Shown in pieces: positions 27,889 through 37,376 of a DNA stretch of 64,000 nucleotides. The translations under genes were made by a program, and so were the position numbers. The stretch is from Dysgonomonas hofstadii (lineage in GTDB: Bacteria > Bacteroidota > Bacteroidia > Bacteroidales > Dysgonomonadaceae): assembly GCF_014196915.1 (NCBI RefSeq), contig NZ_JACIEP010000007.1, forward strand, positions 1 to 64,000, written 5' to 3'. Within the stretch, counting starts at the first letter, position 1; every line of letters starts with the position of its first letter. The notes beneath the pieces are model-generated. The model was not told where the DNA came from, made no database searches, and saw only the letters and a list, made by a program, of their open reading frames with translations.

Positions 27889-27896
27889 CAAAGGTA
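27889..27896 (-). promoter_or_regulatory. Promoter -7 box of the DUF5715 gene
   Basis: The minus strand reads TACCTTTG, 34 bases upstream of the ATG. Confidence 0.5.
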
Positions 27897-27929
27897 CAAA
27901 AATACCCCGTTTAGCCTATAAATTATAAT

Positions 27930-27937
27930 TACTTTTG
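27930..27937 (+). promoter_or_regulatory. Promoter -7 box of the SpoU methyltransferase gene
   Basis: TACTTTTG, 19 bases before the ATG at 27957 and overlapping the more upstream ATG at 27939. It therefore favours the later start. Confidence 0.5.
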
Positions 27938-27956
27938 CATGTTAAGTATTTTGAAA

Positions 27957-28751
27957 ATGGAAAAGATCAGTAGTTTACAGAATCCCAGGATAAAGAATAT
28001 CACTAAACTTGCCAAGAATAAGGAGCGGAGGGAACAAGGGCTTTTTATTATTGAAGGAGCCAGGGAATTGAGTCTGGCATTGATGGCGGATTATGAAATT
28101 GATTCGGTGTTTATTTGTCCCGGATTGTTTGCGAAAACCGATTATCCCGATGTGCTGGAGACCATTCCGGAGAATAAGATATATGAAGTAACCGAAGTTG
28201 TTTTCGATAAAATCGCTTATCGTGAAGGATCGGACGGATTGCTTACGTTGGCAAAGCCAAAAGATCATACATTAAATAATCTGAAATTATCGGACAATCC
28301 CTTTATTATTATCCTCGAAGCTGTAGAAAAGCCCGGTAATCTGGGGGCAATACTTCGTACAGCCGATGCTGCCCGGGCCGATGCGGTTATAATATGCGAT
28401 CCGGCAACTGATTTATATAATCCGAACGCTGTGCGATCGAGTGTAGGGTGCCTTTTCACCGTGCAAACAGCTGTTTGCTCATCGCAGGAAGCCCTTGATT
28501 TTCTTCATGGGAAAAACATAAAATCATTCGCCGCCGAATTGCAGGCATCGCAATGGTATCAGGATACGAATTTCACCACTCCGTCGGCTATAGTTATGGG
28601 TACCGAAGCAGATGGGCTAACAAATTTCTGGCTCGATAATGCCGATGTACGGATCAAGATACCGATGCGCGGAAAAATAGATTCTCTGAATGTGTCGGTT
28701 TCGACGGCCGTTATCACATTTGAAGCGATGAGACAGAGAGGGTTTTCTTAA
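27957..28751 (+). CDS. SpoU/TrmH family RNA 2'-O-methyltransferase
   Basis: A 264-residue SPOUT-fold enzyme. An N-terminal L30e-like substrate-binding domain (about 1-95) precedes the methyltransferase domain. The three SpoU motifs are present: EKPGNLGAILRTADA, IVMGTEADGL and IPMRGKIDSLNVSVST. It methylates a ribose 2'-OH in rRNA or tRNA, and which site cannot be told. The length and domain order resemble RlmB/TsnR-like proteins. An ATG at 27939 lies at the expected transcription start and is rejected in favour of 27957. Confidence 0.9.
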   Translation: MEKISSLQNPRIKNITKLAKNKERREQGLFIIEGARELSLALMADYEIDSVFICPGLFAKTDYPDVLETIPENKIYEVTEVVFDKIAYREGSDGLLTLAKPKDHTLNNLKLSDNPFIIILEAVEKPGNLGAILRTADAARADAVIICDPATDLYNPNAVRSSVGCLFTVQTAVCSSQEALDFLHGKNIKSFAAELQASQWYQDTNFTTPSAIVMGTEADGLTNFWLDNADVRIKIPMRGKIDSLNVSVSTAVITFEAMRQRGFS

Positions 28752-28875
28752 TTAGAAATGAATAATAAAAGTTGTGATATCCGTTTTTATAAATGGATAT
28801 TTAATTTCTATTAATAACCTGGAATGCGCTTTGAACTTTCAACTCAACAAACCCCTCGTTTTCAAAAACTTTCCT

Positions 28876-28883
28876 TATCTTTG
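28876..28883 (+). promoter_or_regulatory. Promoter -7 box of pnp
   Basis: TATCTTTG, 31 bases before the pnp ATG. Confidence 0.55.
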
Positions 28884-28914
28884 CTCGATTTTAAGAAGTT
28901 AAGAAAAAATATTT

Positions 28915-31086
28915 ATGATGAATCCGATTACAAAGAGTATCGATTTGGGTGATGGAAGGACTATCACCATTGAAACCGGAAAACTAGCAAAACAAGCAGA
29001 TGGAGCAGTAGAATTACGTATGGGTGACACCGTATTGCTGGCTACTATAACAGCTGCAAAAGACGCTAAACCGGATGTTGATTTTATGCCACTTTCTGTG
29101 GATTATAAAGAGAAGTTTGCTGCTTTCGGACGTTTTCCCGGAGGTTTTCAAAGAAGGGAAGGACGCCCTTCTGATTACGAAATTCTGGTTAGCCGTTTAA
29201 TAGACCGTGCACTTCGTCCGTTATTTCCGGACGATTATCATGCTGAAGTATTTGTAAATGTTATATTGTTCTCTTCCGATGGTAAAGATATGCCTGATGC
29301 TTTGGCCGGGCTTGCGGCATCAGCTGCACTGGCTGTTTCAGACGTGCCGTTCAATGGACCGATATCGGAAGTAAGGGTTGCCCGTATTGACGGACAATTC
29401 GTTATAAATCCTACATTCGAACAGCTGGAGCAAGCTGATATGGATATCATGGTAGGTGCTACTATGGACAATATTATGATGGTTGAAGGTGAAATGAAAG
29501 AGGTTTCGGAAGAGGAAATGCTGGAAGCCATCAAAGTTGCACATGAAGCCATCAAAGTTCAATGTCAGGCTCAGATAGAACTGATGGAAGCTGTAGGCAA
29601 AACCGTGAAGCGTGAATACAGCCACGAAACGAATGATGAAGAGCTAAGAAAAGATGTATGGGCCAAATGTTATGACAAAGCTTATGCTGTGGCTACATCT
29701 TGTAATACAAACAAACACGAGCGTGGCGACAACTTCGCTGCTATTGTAGAAGAATATAAAGCAGGCCTGACCGAAGAAGAACTGGCAGAAAAAGGTATGC
29801 TGATTTCCCGCTATTATCATGATGTGGAAAAAGAAGCAATGCGCCGTTCTATACTCGATGAAGGCAAGCGCCTCGACGGACGTAAGACTACCGAGATCCG
29901 CCCTATCTGGAGTGAGGTCGATTATCTTCCGGGAGCCCACGGTTCGGCAGTATTTACACGTGGCGAGACACAATCGTTGACTACTGTTACCTTAGGTACA
30001 AAACTGGATGAGAAGATTATCGACGATGTGCTTAACAACGGAAAAGACAGATTCCTTTTGCACTATAACTTTCCTCCGTTTTCAACTGGGGACGCAAGAC
30101 CATCGAGAGGTGTAGGACGTCGTGAAATAGGACATGGTAACCTTGCGCATCGTGCATTGAAACCAATGATCCCGGCAAATTATCCGTATGTTATCCGTGT
30201 AGTATCAGATATCCTCGAATCAAACGGTTCGTCTTCTATGGCTACTGTTTGTGCGGGCACACTGGCATTGATGGATGCAGGGGTACAAATCAAAAAACCG
30301 GTTACAGGTATTGCTATGGGACTTATCTCTGAAAAGAAAGGAACCAATTTTGCAGTGCTTTCTGATATACTTGGAGACGAAGACCACTTAGGTGATATGG
30401 ACTTCAAAGTGACAGGAACAGTAGACGGTATCACTGCCACACAGATGGATATAAAGGTTGACGGACTTTCTTACGAAATACTTGAAAAAGCATTGAATCA
30501 GGCAAAAGAAGGACGTTTACACATTATGGGTAAAATCCTTGAAACATTACCTGAACCACGTGCCGACTTTAAAGAAAACGCTCCTCGTATCGAAGTTATT
30601 ATTATTAACAAAGAATTCATTGGTGCTGTTATCGGCCCTGGCGGTAAGATTATACAAGGTATACAGGAAGAAACAGGTGCTACTGTTACTATCGAAGAGA
30701 TAGACGGTTACGGACGTGTTGAAGTATCTGCTACCAGCCGTACTTCTATAGAAGCAGCGATGGCTAAGATAAAAGGTATTGTTGCCGTTCCTGAGGTAGG
30801 TGAGATATACGAAGCTAAAGTTCGCTCGGTAATGCCTTACGGTGCATTCTGTGAATTCCTTCCGGGTAAAGACGGATTATTACATATCTCTGAAATCTCA
30901 TGGGATCGTATAGAGGATATGGAAAAAGCCGGACTGAAAGAAGGTGACATGATAGAGGTGAAGTTGATTGACATTGATCCTAAGACAGGTAAGTTCAAAT
31001 TGTCACGCAAAGTACTTCTTCCTCGTCCTCCTCGTCCTGAAAAACCGGTACAAAAGAGAAACGAAAACGAAGGAGAAAATAACTGA
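28915..31086 (+). CDS. pnp: Polyribonucleotide nucleotidyltransferase
   Basis: A 723-residue PNPase, a trimeric 3'-to-5' phosphorolytic exoribonuclease. Two RNase PH domains (about 10-220 and 310-540) flank a helical linker, followed by a KH domain ([17 protein letters not shown]) and an S1 domain ([20 protein letters not shown]). The stretch [14 protein letters not shown] in the second core is the usual phosphate-binding area. Two adjacent ATGs occur at 28915 and 28918, and the first is used. A terminator follows the gene. Confidence 0.96.
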   Translation: MMNPITKSIDLGDGRTITIETGKLAKQADGAVELRMGDTVLLATITAAKDAKPDVDFMPLSVDYKEKFAAFGRFPGGFQRREGRPSDYEILVSRLIDRALRPLFPDDYHAEVFVNVILFSSDGKDMPDALAGLAASAALAVSDVPFNGPISEVRVARIDGQFVINPTFEQLEQADMDIMVGATMDNIMMVEGEMKEVSEEEMLEAIKVAHEAIKVQCQAQIELMEAVGKTVKREYSHETNDEELRKDVWAKCYDKAYAVATSCNTNKHERGDNFAAIVEEYKAGLTEEELAEKGMLISRYYHDVEKEAMRRSILDEGKRLDGRKTTEIRPIWSEVDYLPGAHGSAVFTRGETQSLTTVTLGTKLDEKIIDDVLNNGKDRFLLHYNFPPFSTGDARPSRGVGRREIGHGNLAHRALKPMIPANYPYVIRVVSDILESNGSSSMATVCAGTLALMDAGVQIKKPVTGIAMGLISEKKGTNFAVLSDILGDEDHLGDMDFKVTGTVDGITATQMDIKVDGLSYEILEKALNQAKEGRLHIMGKILETLPEPRADFKENAPRIEVIIINKEFIGAVIGPGGKIIQGIQEETGATVTIEEIDGYGRVEVSATSRTSIEAAMAKIKGIVAVPEVGEIYEAKVRSVMPYGAFCEFLPGKDGLLHISEISWDRIEDMEKAGLKEGDMIEVKLIDIDPKTGKFKLSRKVLLPRPPRPEKPVQKRNENEGENN

Positions 31087-31114
31087 TTATATCCGAAATT
31101 AGAATAAAAGAAGA

Positions 31115-31147
31115 AAGAGCTGTATGAAAATACAGCTCTTTTTTGTT
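31115..31147 (+). terminator. Intrinsic terminator of pnp
   Basis: An 11-base-pair perfect stem (31115-31125 with 31130-31140) with a GAAA tetraloop is followed by a T-rich tail. Confidence 0.92.
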
Positions 31148-31289
31148 TGGTCTGAAATCTATGAAATGGAGTCCTATTTGAGCCAATATGTAATAATAAA
31201 TGTGATGAATTGGTAAAATGCCAGGATAAATTATCATAAACTTTTTGGCTAAAATGTATAAATGTTAACAAATATATTATTAGAATAAA

Positions 31290-31297
31290 TATCTTTG
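31290..31297 (+). promoter_or_regulatory. Promoter -7 box of the LysM gene
   Basis: TATCTTTG, 49 bases before the ATG at 31347. Confidence 0.5.
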
Positions 31298-31346
31298 CAT
31301 ATGAGGAGAGGAAATCACACTACAAAAAACTAATACATAAACTACT

Positions 31347-32270
31347 ATGATTAATCGGACAAGATTATTTTTTCTGTTTCTGTCCCTGTTTATAATAATG
31401 GCTGGTTCGGCGACGAATGAGGATCGACCAGAGAATTATATATCAGGAGGTGGACAATCTAGAGTCTATCAGGCTCATGCTGTAATTTCGTATCATAAAG
31501 TAAATAAGGGAGAAACCCTGAAGTCGATAGCTCGCAGCAATGATGTATCTGTTGAAAATATTCAAAAATGGAACGATCTGGAATCGGATTATATACAACT
31601 TGGTACGGAGTTGAAAATTCAGAAAATAGAGTTTATCCTTATCGAAGAACCGCAGTTAAAAGCCCCTTTACTGGCAGAGATATCAATTGACAAAGGTGCG
31701 GCAACAAAAATAATGGAGGATTATATGAATAACATGGTGCCTGAAACCTCTTCTTCCGGAATGATAGATTCGTATGAACGGATACTGGCGTTGACTGAAA
31801 AGAATTTTGAGGATTATGAAATAACTCTTAAAAAGGAAAAGAATGTCTGGGGTCGGATATCCGGGGTAGCTAATATTGCATTCAACTCAGTAAAAGGGTG
31901 GGGCAAGGATGTCTTTGCCAAACCGAAGGAAAAGAAGGGAACGGATGTATTGCTGGCAGATAATAATAAAATACAAATAGAAGAAAGGAGTGAAAAAGAA
32001 AATATAAGCCTGGAGGAGATAAAGATAGAACCCGAAAAGGTATTTCCAAAAGGGGATAATTGGAAAAAGATATATCATAAGGTACGTTTCGGTGAAACAA
32101 TGACTCAGATCGCCTTTCGCTATCAGGTTTCTAAAAATGATATAGTACAGTGGAATAATCTGCCTTGCGATATAGCAAATGTAAAACAACGCTTGTTAAT
32201 ATTCGTACCGAAAGACTTTACATTAGCCCAGTATCAGAAAAATACTGATAACAGAGGTATTGAATTATAA
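31347..32270 (+). CDS. Secreted protein with LysM domains at both ends
   Basis: A 307-residue protein with an N-terminal hydrophobic signal (about 1-20). A first LysM domain (about 49-92, YHKVNKGETLKSIARSNDVS) lies near the N-terminus and a second (about 242-290, YHKVRFGETMTQIAFRYQVS) near the C-terminus. Between them are about 150 residues of charged helix without a recognised catalytic domain. LysM units bind N-acetylglucosamine polymers such as peptidoglycan, so the protein may tether to or bridge the cell wall. It is flanked by its own promoter and lies near the NTF2-like lipoprotein downstream. Confidence 0.85.
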   Translation: MINRTRLFFLFLSLFIIMAGSATNEDRPENYISGGGQSRVYQAHAVISYHKVNKGETLKSIARSNDVSVENIQKWNDLESDYIQLGTELKIQKIEFILIEEPQLKAPLLAEISIDKGAATKIMEDYMNNMVPETSSSGMIDSYERILALTEKNFEDYEITLKKEKNVWGRISGVANIAFNSVKGWGKDVFAKPKEKKGTDVLLADNNKIQIEERSEKENISLEEIKIEPEKVFPKGDNWKKIYHKVRFGETMTQIAFRYQVSKNDIVQWNNLPCDIANVKQRLLIFVPKDFTLAQYQKNTDNRGIEL

Positions 32271-32349
32271 ACTTTCTTCTTATTTTTACTTATAGATAAA
32301 GCTTTTTAATAATAAGAGGCATGAATCTTTATTTTGTAAAAATAGCGCT

Positions 32350-32748
32350 ATGAAAACTATCTTTTTATTCATGTTATTACTCGTCACTTTGAATTGTTGT
32401 TCTCAGAATAAGAAGGATAACACTGAAAGATTGCTTTTTGGTAGGGAGCATGCGGAAAAAGAATTAAGAGAGTCCCTATCCGATAGCCTTATTCATAATG
32501 TCATAGGAAAAGATAAAATCCTGATAAAAGAAGAAGCCGATGCGGTGAAAATTGCAGAGGTGGTTTTATTCTCTATCTATTCCGAGGAAAATATTATACG
32601 GCAACACCCGTATGAAGTTCATTTTATTGATAATTACTGGATTATTTCAGGTACGTTTCCTTTAGAACCCAGAATGGTTGGAGGTACATTTCTTATTATT
32701 ATAGATGCGCGTGACAGCAGGATACTGCGTATAACCCACGGAAAATAA
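32350..32748 (+). CDS. NTF2-fold immunity-like lipoprotein
   Basis: A 132-residue protein with a signal sequence and a Cys pair at residues 16-17 (TLNCC) consistent with a lipobox. The mature part resembles the NTF2-fold immunity protein family found beside polymorphic toxins: AVKIAEVVLFSIYSEENI, YWIISGTF and the closing DSRILRITHGK follow that family's order. It stands alone: no toxin, VgrG, Rhs or T6SS gene is in the window. The lipid anchor suggests a periplasmic or outer-membrane position, as expected for protection against a delivered effector. The family assignment is from memory of conserved motifs. Confidence 0.68.
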   Translation: MKTIFLFMLLLVTLNCCSQNKKDNTERLLFGREHAEKELRESLSDSLIHNVIGKDKILIKEEADAVKIAEVVLFSIYSEENIIRQHPYEVHFIDNYWIISGTFPLEPRMVGGTFLIIIDARDSRILRITHGK

Positions 32749-32766
32749 GAAATATCACAATTGAGG

Positions 32767-33891
32767 CTATTTATTTAACGACCATTCGTCGTGCCATCTT
32801 ATAATAAATCTGTCTCCCTCAAATTCGATGGGTAGCCAGACATAACGTCCGTCTATAGCATTCTTAGGAGTCCATCTGTCTCCCATGTATATGAATTGAT
32901 TGTCTTTACCCTGCACCGGTAGGATGTAGGTGCTTTGCGAAAAAAATGTTTTCTTGTCAATGTGATCTATACAAGGATCTCCCAACTCTGTCCATGGTCC
33001 CCAGATAGATTCGGCTACAGCCGAGCGGGCTTCGTTCGGACTCCATCCGGTACAACCCGACATCATCAGGTAATATTTATTATCTTTTTTGAACATCGCC
33101 GGAGCTTCCATAAACCTGCCGGGGAAAAAACGCCCGTATTTGCCACTGTGAGACAGATAATCGTCACTAAGTTCGGCAATATGTAAAGTACTGTTCTCTT
33201 CCGATGAGTATATGTGGTATCCTTTTCCGTCGTCATCTACAAAAAGAGTCATATCCCGGGCCATTTGTCCACCCTGCATATCCCGTCCCAATATATTAAG
33301 TGAATCGACATCGCCGGGTAAACTCCCTCCCGAAAATTCAAGACCTTCGCTTCTGATCTCTCCTTTGTGTATATCCAATACATTTACAGGCCAGTGCCCG
33401 GCATTGGGGCGAACGGCTTTAATATATTTATAGGGTCCTGTTGCATTATCACTTATAGCTATACCACTCAAAGCGCCAAAATATCCTTTCCCTTTTGGTT
33501 CCAGATGAAACCACATGATGTATTTACCCGTTTTCTCGTTTTTTATGACTTTTGGCCTTTCCAGAATACACCCTTTTTCAATATCGCTACCTGAATTTAT
33601 ACTGTCTACTCCAAGGGCTATTCCTTCATCTTTCCAGTTATATAAATCTGAGGATGAATAACAATGTACACCTACATTTGCGTAGTTTCCATTTTTCCCC
33701 TCAGTCTTATGTTCGCCATACCAATAGTAAACCCCGTTGTCATATAATATCCCTCCACCATGGGCATTTATGTGCACACCATTGTTGTCGGTCCAGAGTT
33801 CGCCCGGCTTGAATGATTGGGTTTTTTCCTGGTTTTTACATGAAATTAAAGTAGCTAAAATTAGTCCGAAAAGTAAAATCCTTTTAGTCAT
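32767..33891 (-). CDS. GH43-like family glycoside hydrolase lipoprotein
   Basis: A 374-residue lipoprotein with lipobox LISC (Cys18). The catalytic domain is a five-bladed propeller of the GH43 type. HINAHGGGILYDNGVYYWYGE and ERPKVIKNEKTGKYIMWFH (Glu111 as the likely acid) resemble the exo-beta-1,3-galactanase branch (subfamily 24/34-like). In that branch the usual N-terminal Asp base is not retained. It probably removes galactose-type residues from plant or host glycans at the cell surface. It is not beside a SusCD pair and converges with the NTF2-like gene. Substrate specificity cannot be read from sequence. Confidence 0.8.
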   Translation of the reverse strand: MTKRILLFGLILATLISCKNQEKTQSFKPGELWTDNNGVHINAHGGGILYDNGVYYWYGEHKTEGKNGNYANVGVHCYSSSDLYNWKDEGIALGVDSINSGSDIEKGCILERPKVIKNEKTGKYIMWFHLEPKGKGYFGALSGIAISDNATGPYKYIKAVRPNAGHWPVNVLDIHKGEIRSEGLEFSGGSLPGDVDSLNILGRDMQGGQMARDMTLFVDDDGKGYHIYSSEENSTLHIAELSDDYLSHSGKYGRFFPGRFMEAPAMFKKDNKYYLMMSGCTGWSPNEARSAVAESIWGPWTELGDPCIDHIDKKTFFSQSTYILPVQGKDNQFIYMGDRWTPKNAIDGRYVWLPIEFEGDRFIIRWHDEWSLNK

Positions 33892-33989
33892 TGGTATTCG
33901 ATATTGATTGTACTTGAAATCCTTTGGATAAAGATAATTATAAAGTTAAAAATTTGAGGGAATAACTCTGTCTTTTGTATTAAAGATTT

Positions 33990-33997
33990 TAACTTTG
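33990..33997 (+). promoter_or_regulatory. Promoter -7 box of the tricorn-like peptidase gene
   Basis: TAACTTTG, 33 bases before the ATG at 34031. The TTG of the box opens an in-frame false start at 33995. Confidence 0.5.
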
Positions 33998-34030
33998 CTT
34001 TTTGTCAAGGAAAATTATAAAAAACTAATT

Positions 34031-37000
34031 ATGAAAAGAATCATACTAGCTGTTCTCATATCAATAGCTGCTTTGCCATTGGTATTCGCTCAGGAAGCGC
34101 GTTTGCTTCGTTTTCCGGCTACTAATGGCCAGGAGATCGTTTTTTCTTATGCAGGCGATCTGTATAAAGTTTCTATCAATGGAGGCGAAGCTCAACGATT
34201 GACCTCACATATCGGTTACGAGATGTTTCCGAAATTTTCCCCTGATGGGAAAACTATCGCATTCACCGGACAATATGACGGAAATACAGAGGTCTATACG
34301 ATTCCTTCAACAGGCGGCGAGCCTTTGAGGGTAACTTACACACCAACCAATCAGCGTGACGATCTGGGTGATCGCATGGGGCCTAATAATATTATTATGG
34401 GCTGGACTCCCGATGGAAAGGATATTCTGTATCGTAACCGCATTAGTGATGGATTTAGTGGGCGTTTATTTTTGGTTGAAAAAGAAGGTGGATTATCAAG
34501 AGGGCTTCCATTGCCGGAAGGTGGATTCAGTAGTTACTCTCCTGATGGGAAAAAACTGGCTTACAATCGTGTGATGCGTGAGTTTCGCACATGGAAATAC
34601 TATAAGGGAGGGATGGCCGACGATATCTGGATTTATGATCCGTCAGCTCAATCGGTGACCAATATTACCAATAACGACGCACAGGATATTATGCCGATGT
34701 GGGTAGGAGATGACATTTATTTCATTTCCGACCGTGATCGTACGATGAATCTGTTTGTTTATAATACAGTATCGAAACAAACAAGTAAAGTAACTAATTT
34801 TACAGAATACGATATTAAATTCCCCTCTTATCATGGGAATATTATTGTTTTCGAGAACGGAGGATATATCTACAAACTGGATGTGGCAAATAAACAGCCA
34901 GTTAAAGTAAATATTGCGTTGAAATCGGATAATATCTATGCCCGTAGTGAAATAAAAGATGGAGAAAAATACCTGAAATCTGCCGGACTTTCACCTGACG
35001 GGGAACGTGTGGTTATAACTGCCCGTGGCGAAGTTTTCAATGTTCCTGCTGATAAAGGGGTAACTAAAAATATGACACGTTCGCCCGGAGCACACGATCG
35101 TGATGCCGAGTGGTCGCCCGATGGAAAATATATTGCATATATATCTGATGCAACGGGTGAAACAGAGCTTTATATGCAAGATGCGACAGGCTCGGAGCCA
35201 ATACAGCTCACGAAGAACAATGATACATATATCCGCTCATTCACATGGAGCCCCGATTCTAAATCAATTGTCTATACCGACCGTAAAAACAGGATAAACC
35301 TGTTGACTATAGCATCGAAAGGCAAAACTACTTTACTACAAGACCCGGTGGGTGAACCGAGAGGGATAAGCTTTTCACCAGACAGTAAATGGTTGACATA
35401 TACCCGTATGGAATCTAATGATTTCAATGTGATCTATGTATTTGACATTGCCGCCAAGAAAGAATATGCGGTTACTGATAAATGGTATGAATCTTCCAGT
35501 CCTGCATTCAGCAAAGACGGAAAATACCTGATCTTCTCTTCCGACCGTGATTTCAATCCGATCTACGGGCGTAAAGAGTGGAACCATGTTTATACTACAT
35601 CAGGAAGTGTATATCTCGCCCTTTTATCGAAAGAGACTCCTTCTCCTTTCCTGCAAAAAGATGCCGAAGTAAAGGTTGAAGTAGAAAAGGATGCAAAAAC
35701 AGCGGATGATAAAAAAGCAGATGCAGAGAAGAAAGATTCAGGTGTTTCTGTGAAAATAGATTTTGACGGGATAACCGGACGCATTATAAAACTCCCTGTT
35801 TCCACCGGATATTACTGGGGTTTCTATGCTAATGGAGACAAAGTTTATTACAATAAACAAGGAGCATCAATGGTCTATGATCTGAAAGCTCAGAAAGAAG
35901 AAACTGTAGCTGATGGCGGGGCGAATATTTATATTTCAAATACCGATAAAAAGGCTCTTTTCTTTAAAGGAGGACAACTGTATGTAACTAATATTCCTTC
36001 AGGAAAAGCAGATCTGAAAGATGCGGTTAACCTGAAAAATATAAAGATTACTATCGATTATCCACTTGAATGGGCACAAATATTTGATGAGGCGTGGCGT
36101 GTATACCGTGATGGTTTCTATGTGGAAAACATGCATGGTGTAGACTGGAAAGCAATCAAGAAAAAGTATGAGGTCTTACTTCCATATGTAAAAACACGCC
36201 TCGATCTGAATTACATTATAGGAGAAATGATCGGCGAACTAAATTGCGGGCATGCTTATGTCAATCCGGGAGAAACACCTCGTCCTGAAAAAATAAATAC
36301 GGGCTTGTTAGGGGCTGAAATATCCCGAGATAAGAGTGGATTCTTTAAAATAGAAAAGATACTTCAAGGTGCATCCTGGGATAAAAAACTGCGATCACCA
36401 CTTACCGAAACAGGAATAGAAGCAAAAAAAGGCGATTTCATCGTGGCAATAGATGGTATACCAACCAATAGCGTAAAGGATATGTATTCGCTGCTGGTAG
36501 GCAAGGCGGGAGTCCCTACCGAAATATCCTTGAATACCAGCGCTCAGCTTGCAGGAGCCAAAAAGATTGTCATCAGTCCGCTTTCTGAAGAATACTCGCT
36601 TTATCATTACGAGTGGGTACAGAATAACTTGAAGAAAGTGGAAGAAGCTTCCGGCGGAAAGATCGGTTATATCTATATCCCTGATATGGGACCTGAAGGT
36701 CTGAACGAATTCGCACGCTATTTCTATCCGCAGCTCGATAAAGAGGGACTGATAATCGATGATCGTGCAAACGGCGGTGGAAATGTATCTCCTATGATAC
36801 TCGAGCGTCTTGCCCGCGAACCTTACCGTCTGACAATGCGCCGTGGTTCTACCCGTATTGGTACTGTACCCGATGCTGTACAGGTTGGCCCTAAGGTTTG
36901 CCTTATCAATAAATATTCGGCTTCTGACGGTGACTTGTTCCCTTGGGGATTCCGTGCGTTGGGATTGGGCAAACTGATAGGAACACGCACATGGGGAGGT

Positions 37001-37264
37001 ATTGTCGGTATCTCTGGTTCGCTGCCTTTCATCGATGGAACAGATATCCGTGTTCCTTTCTTCACTAGCTACGATGCTAAAACGGGACAATGGATTATTG
37101 AAAATCATGGAGTAGATCCTGATATTGTTGTCGATAATGATCCTGTAAAAGAATGGAATGGAGAAGACCAGCAATTGAACCGTGCCATAGAAGAAGTGAT
37201 GAAAGATCTGAAAAACAGGCAACCATTGAAACCTGTGCCAGCTCCGAGAGTATGGAATAAATAG
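34031..37264 (+). CDS. Tricorn-like S41 family serine peptidase
   Basis: A 1077-residue secreted protein with a signal peptide (about 1-20, ending VFAQ). WD40-like PD40 propeller repeats fill residues 25-530 (repeated FSPDGK / WSPDGK units). A charged Lys/Asp/Ala-rich segment follows (about 545-580), then a C1-type region, a PDZ-like domain near 770-860 and an S41 core. DDRANGGGNVSP and YSASDGDLFP (Ser965) match the active site of tricorn peptidases. It probably degrades oligopeptides in the periplasm. A strong terminator follows, so it is monocistronic. Confidence 0.92.
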   Translation: MKRIILAVLISIAALPLVFAQEARLLRFPATNGQEIVFSYAGDLYKVSINGGEAQRLTSHIGYEMFPKFSPDGKTIAFTGQYDGNTEVYTIPSTGGEPLRVTYTPTNQRDDLGDRMGPNNIIMGWTPDGKDILYRNRISDGFSGRLFLVEKEGGLSRGLPLPEGGFSSYSPDGKKLAYNRVMREFRTWKYYKGGMADDIWIYDPSAQSVTNITNNDAQDIMPMWVGDDIYFISDRDRTMNLFVYNTVSKQTSKVTNFTEYDIKFPSYHGNIIVFENGGYIYKLDVANKQPVKVNIALKSDNIYARSEIKDGEKYLKSAGLSPDGERVVITARGEVFNVPADKGVTKNMTRSPGAHDRDAEWSPDGKYIAYISDATGETELYMQDATGSEPIQLTKNNDTYIRSFTWSPDSKSIVYTDRKNRINLLTIASKGKTTLLQDPVGEPRGISFSPDSKWLTYTRMESNDFNVIYVFDIAAKKEYAVTDKWYESSSPAFSKDGKYLIFSSDRDFNPIYGRKEWNHVYTTSGSVYLALLSKETPSPFLQKDAEVKVEVEKDAKTADDKKADAEKKDSGVSVKIDFDGITGRIIKLPVSTGYYWGFYANGDKVYYNKQGASMVYDLKAQKEETVADGGANIYISNTDKKALFFKGGQLYVTNIPSGKADLKDAVNLKNIKITIDYPLEWAQIFDEAWRVYRDGFYVENMHGVDWKAIKKKYEVLLPYVKTRLDLNYIIGEMIGELNCGHAYVNPGETPRPEKINTGLLGAEISRDKSGFFKIEKILQGASWDKKLRSPLTETGIEAKKGDFIVAIDGIPTNSVKDMYSLLVGKAGVPTEISLNTSAQLAGAKKIVISPLSEEYSLYHYEWVQNNLKKVEEASGGKIGYIYIPDMGPEGLNEFARYFYPQLDKEGLIIDDRANGGGNVSPMILERLAREPYRLTMRRGSTRIGTVPDAVQVGPKVCLINKYSASDGDLFPWGFRALGLGKLIGTRTWGGIVGISGSLPFIDGTDIRVPFFTSYDAKTGQWIIENHGVDPDIVVDNDPVKEWNGEDQQLNRAIEEVMKDLKNRQPLKPVPAPRVWNK

Positions 37265-37283
37265 AAAACAATATAAATATAAG

Positions 37284-37320
37284 GCCGGTAGGAAAAGTTA
37301 TCCTACCGGCTTTTTTATTT
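37284..37320 (+). terminator. Intrinsic terminator of the tricorn-like gene
   Basis: A perfect 10-base-pair stem GCCGGTAGGA/TCCTACCGGC (37284-37293 with 37301-37310) is followed by six T. Confidence 0.95.
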
Positions 37321-37376
37321 AATAAATCGTATATTCGCAGTATTAATAACTAGGTCTAACAAATCCGTAAAAAGCG

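Noticed and set aside
36395-37222. Minus-strand ORF of 275 codons inside the tricorn-like gene
   Set aside because: Antisense shadow of a well-supported coding region; composition is not protein-like.
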